DNA of 26,298 bases from an uncultured bacterium (GTDB taxonomy: Bacteria; Verrucomicrobiota; Verrucomicrobiia; Opitutales; Intestinicryptomonadaceae): assembly GCA_905214995.1 (NCBI GenBank), contig CAJMOT010000016.1:1-26298 (forward strand). Direction: 5' to 3'. How positions within the stretch are numbered: the stretch's first letter is position 1; every line of letters starts with the position of its first letter. The translations under genes were made by a program, and so were the position numbers. Positions 8,388 through 15,524 of the stretch are shown here, piece after piece. Under the pieces are notes generated by a model that had not been told where the DNA came from, searched no databases, and was given only the letters and a program-made list of their open reading frames with translations.

Positions 8388-8416
8388 TTGAAAACGCGCG
8401 GGGATTCGGCGAGAAT
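8388..8416 (+). promoter_or_regulatory. Putative proS promoter overlapping the terminator
   Basis: TTGAAA at 8388-8393 (five of six consensus matches) and GAGAAT at 8411-8416 (four of six) are separated by exactly 17 bases. The -10 falls inside the loop and right arm of the HAD terminator. Initiation would be expected near 8423, giving proS a leader of about 16 bases that lacks the hairpin. Confidence 0.45.
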
Positions 8417-8434
8417 CCCCGCCTGCTTTTTTTT
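8398..8434 (+). terminator. Intrinsic terminator of the EamA-HAD unit
   Basis: GCGGGGATT at 8398-8406 pairs perfectly with 8414-8422 around a seven-base loop; four bases later there are eight T residues (8427-8434). The T run ends only four bases before the proS start codon, so this terminator occupies almost the whole gap between the two genes. Confidence 0.85.
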
Positions 8435-8438
8435 CGAT

Positions 8439-9950
8439 ATGGCACAGGAAAAACGAACCGCAATCCAGCCCACGAGGGAACAGGACTATCCCGAGTGGTA
8501 CCAGCAGGTAATCAAAGCCGCCGACCTGGCGGAAAACAGCCCCGTCCGCGGCTGCATGGTCATAAAGCCGTGGGGGTATTCCCTTTGGGAGAACATGCAG
8601 TCGGCGCTCGACAAGATGTTCAAGGCGACTGGCCACGTAAACGCCTATTTCCCGCTCTTCATTCCCGTGAGCTATCTCGAAAAGGAGGCGGAGCACGTTG
8701 AGGGGTTCGCAAAGGAGTGCGCGGTGGTCACCCACTCGCGCCTGCAGCTCGGCGCCGGCGGAAAGCTGGTGCCCGCTTCGCCGCTCGACGAGCCGCTGAT
8801 CGTCCGCCCGACTTCTGAGACCATCATCGGCGAAATGTACTCGCGCTGGGTGCAATCCTACCGCGACCTGCCGATTCTCGTCAACCAGTGGGCGAATGTC
8901 GTGCGGTGGGAGATGCGCACGCGCCTCTTTTTGCGCACGGCGGAATTTCTTTGGCAGGAGGGCCACACCGCCCACGCTACGCGCGCCGAGGCCGAGGAGG
9001 AGACGCAGAAAATGCTGCGCGTCTACGAGGAGTTCGCGCAGGACTACATGGCGATGCCCGTAATCTGCGGCAAAAAGACTGAGGGCGAAAAATTCCCCGG
9101 GGCGGTGGACACCTATTGCATAGAGGCGATGATGCAGGACAGAAAGGCGTTGCAGGCGGGGACGTCGCACTTTCTCGGGCAGAATTTCGCAAAGGCAAGC
9201 GGCATAAAATTCCTCTCGGAAAGCGGTTCGCAGGAGTACGCATGGACGACGAGCTGGGGGGTCTCGACGCGGCTTATCGGCGGCATGGTGATGACCCACT
9301 CCGACGACGACGGGCTTGTGCTTCCGCCGCGCCTCGCACCGGCTCAGGTCGTGATACTGCCCGTGCTGCACAAGGAGGAGGAGCGCGCGCGGGTTCTCGA
9401 ATACTGCGACGCTTTAAAGGCGGAGATCTCGGCCCAAACATACGCGGGGCAGCCGGTCAGGGTCGAAATCGACAGGCGCGATCTGCGCGGAGGCGAGAAG
9501 GTGTGGAGCTGGGTGAAAAAGGGCGTGCCCGTGAGGGCGGAAGTCGGCCCGCGCGACGTGGCGCAAGACGCCGTGTTTGCCGCTCGGCGCGACGACGGCT
9601 CAAAAAAGTCGGTTCCGCGCGCGGAGTTTGCCGCGACGATAGCCGATACCCTGAAATCCATACAGGATTCCCTTTTTGCGCGGGCGAAAAAGTACCGCGA
9701 CGGCAATACCGTCGAGATTTCTTCCAAAGACGATTTTTATTCTTTCTTCACCCCCAAAAACGCGAAGAAGCCGGAGATGCACGGGGGCTTTGCTGTGGCG
9801 CATTACGACGGCTCGCGCGAGGTGGAGGAGGCTCTCAAAAACGACCTGAAAGTGACGGTGCGCTGCATGCCGCTTGAAGGCGGCGGGAAGGGCAAGTGCA
9901 TTTTCACCGGCAAAGAGGGGATAAGGGCGGTATTCGCAAAGTCCTATTAA
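8439..9950 (+). CDS. proS: Prolyl-tRNA synthetase, archaeal/eukaryote-like type
   Basis: A 503-residue class II synthetase that charges tRNA-Pro with proline. The frame extends upstream to 8220, but the extension overlaps the HAD gene and its terminator; the ATG at 8439 starts the conserved domain (QDYPEWYQQV). Motif 1 lies around FKATGHVNAYFPLFIP and the substrate loop contains RPTSE (123-127). Motif 2 is WEMRTRLFLRTAEFLWQEGH (157-176), and motif 3 includes MTHSDDDGLVLPPRLAP. There is no INS editing insertion between motifs 2 and 3, and the protein ends in a C-terminal extra domain finishing in Tyr. These traits mark the short archaeal/eukaryote-like (type 3) ProRS found in a scattering of bacteria. 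No Shine-Dalgarno is visible. A terminator follows. Confidence 0.95.
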   Translation: MAQEKRTAIQPTREQDYPEWYQQVIKAADLAENSPVRGCMVIKPWGYSLWENMQSALDKMFKATGHVNAYFPLFIPVSYLEKEAEHVEGFAKECAVVTHSRLQLGAGGKLVPASPLDEPLIVRPTSETIIGEMYSRWVQSYRDLPILVNQWANVVRWEMRTRLFLRTAEFLWQEGHTAHATRAEAEEETQKMLRVYEEFAQDYMAMPVICGKKTEGEKFPGAVDTYCIEAMMQDRKALQAGTSHFLGQNFAKASGIKFLSESGSQEYAWTTSWGVSTRLIGGMVMTHSDDDGLVLPPRLAPAQVVILPVLHKEEERARVLEYCDALKAEISAQTYAGQPVRVEIDRRDLRGGEKVWSWVKKGVPVRAEVGPRDVAQDAVFAARRDDGSKKSVPRAEFAATIADTLKSIQDSLFARAKKYRDGNTVEISSKDDFYSFFTPKNAKKPEMHGGFAVAHYDGSREVEEALKNDLKVTVRCMPLEGGGKGKCIFTGKEGIRAVFAKSY

Positions 9951-9976
9951 AATCCGCTTTCAGCCGTCCTGAAAAC

Positions 9977-10012
9977 CGCGGCGAGGGTTTTGCGCTCCCC
10001 GCCGCGTTTTTT
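9977..10012 (+). terminator. Intrinsic terminator of proS
   Basis: CGCGGCG at 9977-9983 pairs with CGCCGCG at 10000-10006, with further G-C pairing inside the loop, and six T residues follow at 10007-10012. It begins 26 bases after the proS stop. Confidence 0.8.
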
Positions 10013-10166
10013 GTCCGCCGCCAAAAAAACGGCTTATTCCTCATCCTTTCAGAAGCAATCTGAGCGTTTGTCGCAGAGGGAGAGCCTTTGAAATGCGACT
10101 ATTTCCCATACGGATTAACGGATTCTTATTTCCAATTAAAAATTCCGAAACGGGAAATTGCGGAGG

Positions 10167-12149
10167 CTATGCGCCGTATGCGCGGACTTCGAATATCGAG
10201 GCTTGGGGCGCGCCGTTTGTCGCGAGGCATTTTATTTCTATTTTCCTTATGTCGGCGGGCTCGAAATCTAAAACCAGCCTCTTCTGGTAGTTGCCCCGCA
10301 CGTTCGCCAAAATCTTTTTCGAGCCGTCCGCGAGCGTCGCGGAAATTGTGAAGTCTCTGAGAGCCTCAGGCTGCGGGCCCTGTATGACCCGCTTCACGAA
10401 GCCGGTTTCGAGGGTGGGCGTAAGCAGCCGCGAGCCCGTGTCGAGATTGAGAATCAGCTTGCCGATTTTCTGCGGTGCGCCCCATTCGAGCGACAGGACG
10501 GGGGATTTTTCTATCGGGGCTTTCCAGCGGTTGCCGTTTGAGCCCGCGATGTCGTAGCACATGCCCGAGACGACATTTTCGGGCTTTGTCCCCTCCGCCG
10601 AGTCGGTCGCCGAGATTTTCGCGGCTCTGGCCAAGTCGAGGGGGTCGGAGTTTTTTGCCCCGAGTATTATCTGGCCGTCTTTCAAAAGGTTTTGCCGCAG
10701 CCTTTCGGAGAGCTCTCCCGACGCGGAAATGTCGCGCGGGGCGAGATTTTCCCTCGCGCACATTGCCGCCGCCGTTCCCGCCGCCTGGCCCGCCACGGAG
10801 CAAGAGTTCATCACGCGCGTGGAGGTAAACGCCAGATGGCTTGCGCTCATGTTGCGCCCCGCCATCATCAGGTTTGAAAACCCCTTGGCACACATTATCG
10901 AAAGCGGCAGGTTGTAGAACGGAACCTGCCCGCCGTAGATTGCCGGCTTTTTGCCGCGCGCGTAGAATCCCTCCGAGGTCTGGTCTTCGAGCGGCCACCC
11001 GACGGCGCCGACCTGGTCGGGCATGGACTCCCAGCCCTTTTCGATGTCGCGCTGCGTGAAGACGCGCTCGCCGACTATCCGGTAGCTGTCGCGCTTGCCG
11101 GGGATCATTCCCACAAAGTCGATCGCCCTGTTTGCCGCCTCGGGATATTTGCCGCTGTTTTTTATGTAGTCCCACACCCCGAGCACGATGGAGAGCAGCT
11201 CGAAGCGTATGACCTCATTGTCGCGTATGGTGTCCGCCATGCCGCCGTGCGATATGAACCAGTAGCCGTAGTCGAAGCCCCATTTTGCGGGGTCGCGCAG
11301 TTTGAGGTCTTCGGCGGAGATTTTTTTCGCCCACGCCGGAGCCTTGAAAGCGACGGGCCTGCCGCAGTCCTTGGAAGTGAACATTATGGAGCTGCACAGA
11401 AATTTGCCCTTCTCGTAGGTGTCGGCGAGCGGTTCTCCGTACTTTTCGGAGCCTTCCCTGCCCGCCATGAGCTCCGCGCCCGCCTCCATCGCGAGCCTCG
11501 AATCGCCCGTGCAGTCTATGTAAATTTTCGACTTGATGCGGTAGATTTTAAGGGTTTTGTCGCAGCGCGCGTAGGCGGCGGATATTCTGCCCCCTTCGGC
11601 GTCGGCTGCGTAGACGGAAGTGTCGAGCAGCAGAGTGAGATTGGGTTCGGTGACGCACTTGTCGTAGAGGAGCAGGTCCCACATCTCCCATGAGCGCTGC
11701 GGGTTGTTCGCGGCGTTGTCGAGCTTTATTTCCTCGAGGATTCCGGCTTCGCGCCAGCCCCATTTGTCGCCGTTCACCCCGAGCGGGTGCATCTTTATCT
11801 CGCTGCTCGAATTTCCTCCGAGCCTCGACCTGTCTTGGACGAGGACGGCCTTCGCCCCGTTGCGGGCGGCGGCGAGAGCCGCGCAAATTCCAGCGAGGCC
11901 GCCGCCCGCGACCATGACGTCGCATTCGAGCTCCTCTTTGGACATGTTCGGCTCGGCGGAGAAGTCGAATTTTTTCCCCCTCGTCTTGGCTTCTATCTCT
12001 CGCCCGAGGGGGCTTTTTGCCGCGCTGTCCGCGCGCGCATCGGGGACGCTGACCGAGAGCGTATAGCCCAGGAGCGACATCGCCGACGCACCCAAAAATT
12101 CCCTGCGCCCGAAGGCGCAATTTGCGCTGTCAGATTTCATGCGCGGCAT
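10167..12149 (-). CDS. Tat-exported FAD-dependent oxidoreductase with C-terminal beta-sandwich
   Basis: A protein of about 660 residues. The N-terminus has a twin-arginine signal (GRREFLGAS, Arg15-Arg16, then a hydrophobic run), so it is exported folded with its cofactor. CDVMVAGGGLAGICAALAAA (76-95) is the FAD-binding Rossmann fold, and RSRLGGNSSS follows; this matches the 'FAD-dependent oxidoreductase' family common in polysaccharide-using Bacteroidetes and Verrucomicrobia. A second nucleotide-fold segment (ITVxIDCTGDSRLA type, here KIYIDCTGDSRLAMEAGAE) is present. The last 130 residues are beta-rich and resemble a discoidin-like carbohydrate-binding module. The longer frame to 12254 would overlap the upstream gene; ATGs at 12149 and 12140 both fit, neither with a good ribosome-binding site. 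It lies about 30 bases after the Tsr3-like gene and is probably in its operon. Substrate unknown, perhaps a sugar. Confidence 0.86.
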   Translation of the reverse strand: MPRMKSDSANCAFGRREFLGASAMSLLGYTLSVSVPDARADSAAKSPLGREIEAKTRGKKFDFSAEPNMSKEELECDVMVAGGGLAGICAALAAARNGAKAVLVQDRSRLGGNSSSEIKMHPLGVNGDKWGWREAGILEEIKLDNAANNPQRSWEMWDLLLYDKCVTEPNLTLLLDTSVYAADAEGGRISAAYARCDKTLKIYRIKSKIYIDCTGDSRLAMEAGAELMAGREGSEKYGEPLADTYEKGKFLCSSIMFTSKDCGRPVAFKAPAWAKKISAEDLKLRDPAKWGFDYGYWFISHGGMADTIRDNEVIRFELLSIVLGVWDYIKNSGKYPEAANRAIDFVGMIPGKRDSYRIVGERVFTQRDIEKGWESMPDQVGAVGWPLEDQTSEGFYARGKKPAIYGGQVPFYNLPLSIMCAKGFSNLMMAGRNMSASHLAFTSTRVMNSCSVAGQAAGTAAAMCARENLAPRDISASGELSERLRQNLLKDGQIILGAKNSDPLDLARAAKISATDSAEGTKPENVVSGMCYDIAGSNGNRWKAPIEKSPVLSLEWGAPQKIGKLILNLDTGSRLLTPTLETGFVKRVIQGPQPEALRDFTISATLADGSKKILANVRGNYQKRLVLDFEPADIRKIEIKCLATNGAPQASIFEVRAYGA

Positions 12150-12178
12150 TTTCCGCGTTTGGAGGGAGCGGGGCAACA

Positions 12179-12691
12179 CTAAATTTGCGCGCCGTTGCAG
12201 AACACGCTTTCGGAGGCGTCGAAGAAGTCGGGGGAGGGCAGGTCGGAAAGCCACCCGTTGATCTCCATGAATTTTCTCGCGAAAGGGTAGCCTTTCAATA
12301 CGGACGGGTCGGGATTGCCGGACAGCTTTGTCGCCGCGTACAGCGCCTCGACGGTGGCGAGCCCCGCGGGGTCGCCGAACACTTTGGAGACGCGCGGGTA
12401 CGCCGTCCGGATTTCCGACGGAATAGAGCGGGCTGTGAATTTTCCGCCGACTTTCGCGCGCAGCGACGGCAGCAGCCGCCAGGTGCTGTCAAGCAGCAAT
12501 ATCGGCAGCCCGGCGTCGGCGGGCGTCACGGGCGGGGCGCCCATTTCGAGCAGCAAAAATCCCGTAGCGTCGAAGAAGAATTTTTCCGACGCCCTGAAAA
12601 ACTCGAAGTCGGGATTGTCGTGCAAGCTGCGCAGGGAGCACTTTTTGACGTTTTCCCTCGGGTGGCGTATGACTGCGACTTTGGCTTGCAT
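12179..12691 (-). CDS. Tsr3/DUF367-like aminocarboxypropyltransferase
   Basis: A 170-residue cytoplasmic protein. Its layout follows the Tsr3 family. An N-terminal metal-binding-like segment contains KKCSLRSL (16-23). A strand reads LLLDSTWR (65-72), matching the family's 'xxDCSW' motif. Next is R-x-[IL]-P (88-91), and then YPRVSKVFGDPAGLATVEAL (98-117), matching the family pattern 'NPVNYG-x-L-xxVEAL'. Finally KGYPFARKFMEING (133-146) matches the family's FKWG-FLELN region. Known Tsr3 enzymes transfer the 3-amino-3-carboxypropyl group of S-adenosylmethionine to a hypermodified pseudouridine in small-subunit rRNA of eukaryotes and archaea. The target here is unknown. The start codon overlaps the queC stop (TGATG), so the two are translationally coupled. 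Identification is by motif recall, moderately sure. Confidence 0.68.
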   Translation of the reverse strand: MQAKVAVIRHPRENVKKCSLRSLHDNPDFEFFRASEKFFFDATGFLLLEMGAPPVTPADAGLPILLLDSTWRLLPSLRAKVGGKFTARSIPSEIRTAYPRVSKVFGDPAGLATVEALYAATKLSGNPDPSVLKGYPFARKFMEINGWLSDLPSPDFFDASESVFCNGAQI

Positions 12692-13368
12692 CAGGCGTCG
12701 TATTCGGTGGGGTCGGGGATTCCCGCGAGGCGGAACGCCTCTTTGCGCTCGGCGCAGGTCCCGCACTTTCCGCAGTGCCTTTCGCCGCCCTTGTAGCATG
12801 ACCACGTTTTGGAGAAATCCACGCCCAGATCCGCGCCGAGCCGCACGATGTCCGCCTTGGTCATTCCCACGAACGGCCGCTCGAGCCCTATCGGAAAGTA
12901 GTGGCAAAGGCGCAGCGCGCCGGCGAGAGCGTCGGCGAATTCGGGGCGGCAGTCGGGGTATATGGCGTGGTCGCCGGAGTGGGCGGCGTAGGCGACGCAG
13001 CCCGCGCCGATGGCTATCGCGCGCGCCGCCGCGACGGAAATCATTATCATGTTGCGGTTGGGCACCACGGTGGATTTCATATTTTCCTCGCGGTATCCGC
13101 CCTCGGGCACCTCGGTTTCCGCGTCGGTGAGCGAGCTTTTGCCGAAGAGCGCCCCGAGCTGCGACAGATCCGCCTGCGCGTATTCAACGCCGAGCTTTTC
13201 GCAGTTGAATTTTGCGAACTCCAGCTCCTTGGCGTGCTTCTGCCCGTATAGGACGCCGAGCGCGCCCGCGGCGCGCGACTCGGCGGCGAGCTTGTATAGC
13301 AGCACCGTGGAGTCGAGCCCGCCTGAATATACGGCCAACGCCTTTTCCTTAACGTCTTCCATCGGCAT
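12691..13368 (-). CDS. queC: 7-cyano-7-deazaguanine synthase QueC
   Basis: A protein of about 225 residues that converts 7-carboxy-7-deazaguanine to preQ0 with ATP and ammonia, a step in making queuosine for tRNA wobble positions. SGGLDST (15-21) is the ATP-binding PP-loop. The C-terminal zinc site is complete: C-x7-C-x2-C-x2-C in SCYKGGERHCGKCGTC, followed by ERKEAF as in other QueC proteins. Length is normal. The frame runs open to 13473, but conserved sequence begins at the ATGs at 13368 or 13362; a purine patch GGCAGAG lies just upstream. No other queuosine gene (queD, queE, queF) is next to it. It is the first gene of a leftward unit and overlaps the next start by one base. Confidence 0.95.
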   Translation of the reverse strand: MPMEDVKEKALAVYSGGLDSTVLLYKLAAESRAAGALGVLYGQKHAKELEFAKFNCEKLGVEYAQADLSQLGALFGKSSLTDAETEVPEGGYREENMKSTVVPNRNMIMISVAAARAIAIGAGCVAYAAHSGDHAIYPDCRPEFADALAGALRLCHYFPIGLERPFVGMTKADIVRLGADLGVDFSKTWSCYKGGERHCGKCGTCAERKEAFRLAGIPDPTEYDA

Positions 13369-13498
13369 AAACTCTGCCGCTCTCCGCGCGCAATGCAAGC
13401 GCAAAAGGCGGGATTCGGCGGTTGCGCGCCGAATGTTTCCGTTTTGGTTTGCATATGCCGGCTCTTTCCGCAATCATAGAGGAGCTTTTTATTTTTTT

Positions 13499-15259
13499 AT
13501 GGGAACTCTTTTTCAGATGTTGGGAAGCCTCGGGCTCTTTCTCTTCGGCATGAAGCTGATGAGCGAGGGCCTGCAAAAGGCGTCGGGCGAACGCTTGCGC
13601 TCAATAATGCGCTCGATGGCGGGCAACCGCTTCAAGGGCGTGTTTTCGGGCACCTTGGTGACGTCCGTCATACAGTCGTCGTCGGCTACCACCGTCATGG
13701 TCGTGAGCTTCGTCAACGCCGGCCTGCTCACGCTCCGCGAGAGCATAGGCGTCATAATGGGCGCGAACTTGGGCACCACTACGACCGCATGGATCATCGC
13801 CGCCCTCGGCTTCAAGCTGGAGCTCTCGTCGCTCGCGCTGCCGCTCGTCGGCGTCGGGGTCGTGGCGTCGTTTTGCAAAAAGCCCGTCCGCAAAAACACG
13901 GGGGAGTTTCTCGTGGGGCTCGGCTTATTGCTTATGGGGCTGGACTTCCTCAAATCCTCTATGCCCGACGTAGATCCCGACTCTCCGTTTTTGCAGTGGC
14001 TTAGGCATTATTCCAATATGGGGTTCCTGTCGGTTCTGCTGTTTTTGGCTTTCGGGGTCGTCTTTACCATAATAGTGCAATCGTCGAGCGTGGCGGTCGC
14101 CGTCACTATCACCATGGCGGTCAAGGGCTGGATAGATTTCGACCTCGCCGCCGCCGTAGTTCTCGGCGAAAACATCGGCACGACAATCACGGCAAACCTC
14201 GCCGCCATCGCCGCGAACCTCGCCGCAAAGAGGGCGGCGATAGCGCATTTGATTTTCAACGTGCTCGGCGTGATATGGGTTCTGTGCGTGTTTTATTATT
14301 TCCTGGCGGTGATCAAGTGGATAATCCCGCTCAACTCCGCGCCCGACCCGGCGACGCTCGCCGCCATGGGAATCTCCGACTTCAATTCGCTCGCGGGCGC
14401 CGCGCGCGAGGCCGCCCTCGAAAAGATCGCCATTCCGGAAAGGGTGGCGATGTTCCACACGATGTTCAATTTTTGCAACATCTGCGTGCTCATAGGCTTT
14501 GTTCCGCAAATCGAAAAATTGACCTGCTGGATTCTCAAGAGCAAGCCCGACCGCAAGCGCCGCACGCCCGTCCAACGCCTCGAATACCTTTCGGGCAATA
14601 TCGCCGAAATGGGCGAGCTCGCCCTGTTCGAGGGCCAGAAGGAGCTCGTGAGGCTCGCGGAGATGTCGGGCGACATGTTCAACGGGTTTGTCAAGGTCAT
14701 TCAAAAGCCCAACGAGGATCTGAGCGATGAGGTCGCGCGGCTGCGCGACATCGAGGAGGAGTCCGACAAGCTCTCGATGGCGTTGACGAGCTTTTTCGTC
14801 CAGTGCTCTTCGCACGAGCTCAGCCAGGACAGCATAAAGATCGTAACGCGCAACATGATAATAGTCCCCGAGCTCGAGGAGATGTGCGACTCCTGCTACC
14901 GCCTAATCACCCTCGCCCGAAAGAGGTACCGCAGGCAGCTGATGGACCAGATATTGCAGTCGCCCGCGTTCGTGGAATTCTGCTCCGAAATGAACAAATT
15001 TGTGGACTTCGCCGACAAGAGTCTCAACAACACCTCCATTCCCAAGTCCGACATAGAGCGCGCCGCCGCCATGCGCAAAAAGCTCGACAGCGTGCGGAAA
15101 TCCCTTCGCCGCGCGGCGATCTCGCAGATGGAAATAGGCGGCGTCACGCGCGGCGGAATCCTGTTTATCGAAATCCTTTCCGCGTGCGAGAGGGTGAATT
15201 CCCACGCGATGAACATCCTCGAGGCGATAAACCTTAAAGGGATATTCAACGAATCCTGA
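13499..15259 (+). CDS. Na+/phosphate cotransporter with PhoU-like domain (NptA/PNaS family)
   Basis: A 586-residue inner-membrane transporter. Two inverted membrane repeats each carry the family signature: QSSSAT (59-64) with GANLGTT, and QSSSVA (194-199) with GENIGTT (223-229). About eight hydrophobic helices lie between residues 5 and 350. The C-terminal 220 residues are helical and charged, matching a PhoU-like cytoplasmic domain found in many bacterial members. The family imports phosphate with sodium. The frame is open upstream to 13010, but that part is the antisense of queC; the ATG at 13499 starts the first helix. GAGGAG lies at 13479-13484, rather far from the start. It is divergent from queC with about 130 bases between. 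Confidence 0.93.
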   Translation: MGTLFQMLGSLGLFLFGMKLMSEGLQKASGERLRSIMRSMAGNRFKGVFSGTLVTSVIQSSSATTVMVVSFVNAGLLTLRESIGVIMGANLGTTTTAWIIAALGFKLELSSLALPLVGVGVVASFCKKPVRKNTGEFLVGLGLLLMGLDFLKSSMPDVDPDSPFLQWLRHYSNMGFLSVLLFLAFGVVFTIIVQSSSVAVAVTITMAVKGWIDFDLAAAVVLGENIGTTITANLAAIAANLAAKRAAIAHLIFNVLGVIWVLCVFYYFLAVIKWIIPLNSAPDPATLAAMGISDFNSLAGAAREAALEKIAIPERVAMFHTMFNFCNICVLIGFVPQIEKLTCWILKSKPDRKRRTPVQRLEYLSGNIAEMGELALFEGQKELVRLAEMSGDMFNGFVKVIQKPNEDLSDEVARLRDIEEESDKLSMALTSFFVQCSSHELSQDSIKIVTRNMIIVPELEEMCDSCYRLITLARKRYRRQLMDQILQSPAFVEFCSEMNKFVDFADKSLNNTSIPKSDIERAAAMRKKLDSVRKSLRRAAISQMEIGGVTRGGILFIEILSACERVNSHAMNILEAINLKGIFNES

Positions 15260-15456
15260 TTGCGTCAGGGGGAGGGCGCGCCGCCTTGACGGTCCAACAG
15301 GCGGCAAGCGGCTTGCGGGCTCGCAGTTGCGGGCTTTTCACCCGTTCGCCTTCCGCCCGGGCGCGGGAACAGAGGGCGGTTGCCGCAAAATTGCGGGGGG
15401 TCGACCGCGAGAATATTGGCAATGCGGCGGGGCGAACCCGAATCGCAATTCATGCC

Positions 15457-15493
15457 GGCGCCATTACGCAGCTTTCTGCGGCGGCGCCTTTTT
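15457..15493 (+). terminator. Probable terminator after the Na/Pi cotransporter
   Basis: GGCGCC at 15457-15462 pairs with GGCGCC at 15483-15488. Inside this, CGCAG (15467-15471) pairs with CTGCG (15476-15480), and five T residues follow (15489-15493). It is about 200 bases beyond the transporter stop, which is far, but no other rightward gene lies between. Confidence 0.55.
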
Positions 15494-15524
15494 CGGGGGA
15501 GATTGGAAAGAAATTTCCATCCCC

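Noticed and set aside
13369..13498. Possible preQ1 riboswitch ahead of queC
   Set aside because: I could not find the short pseudoknot pattern of a preQ1 aptamer in the 130-base divergent region; covariance-model searching would be needed.
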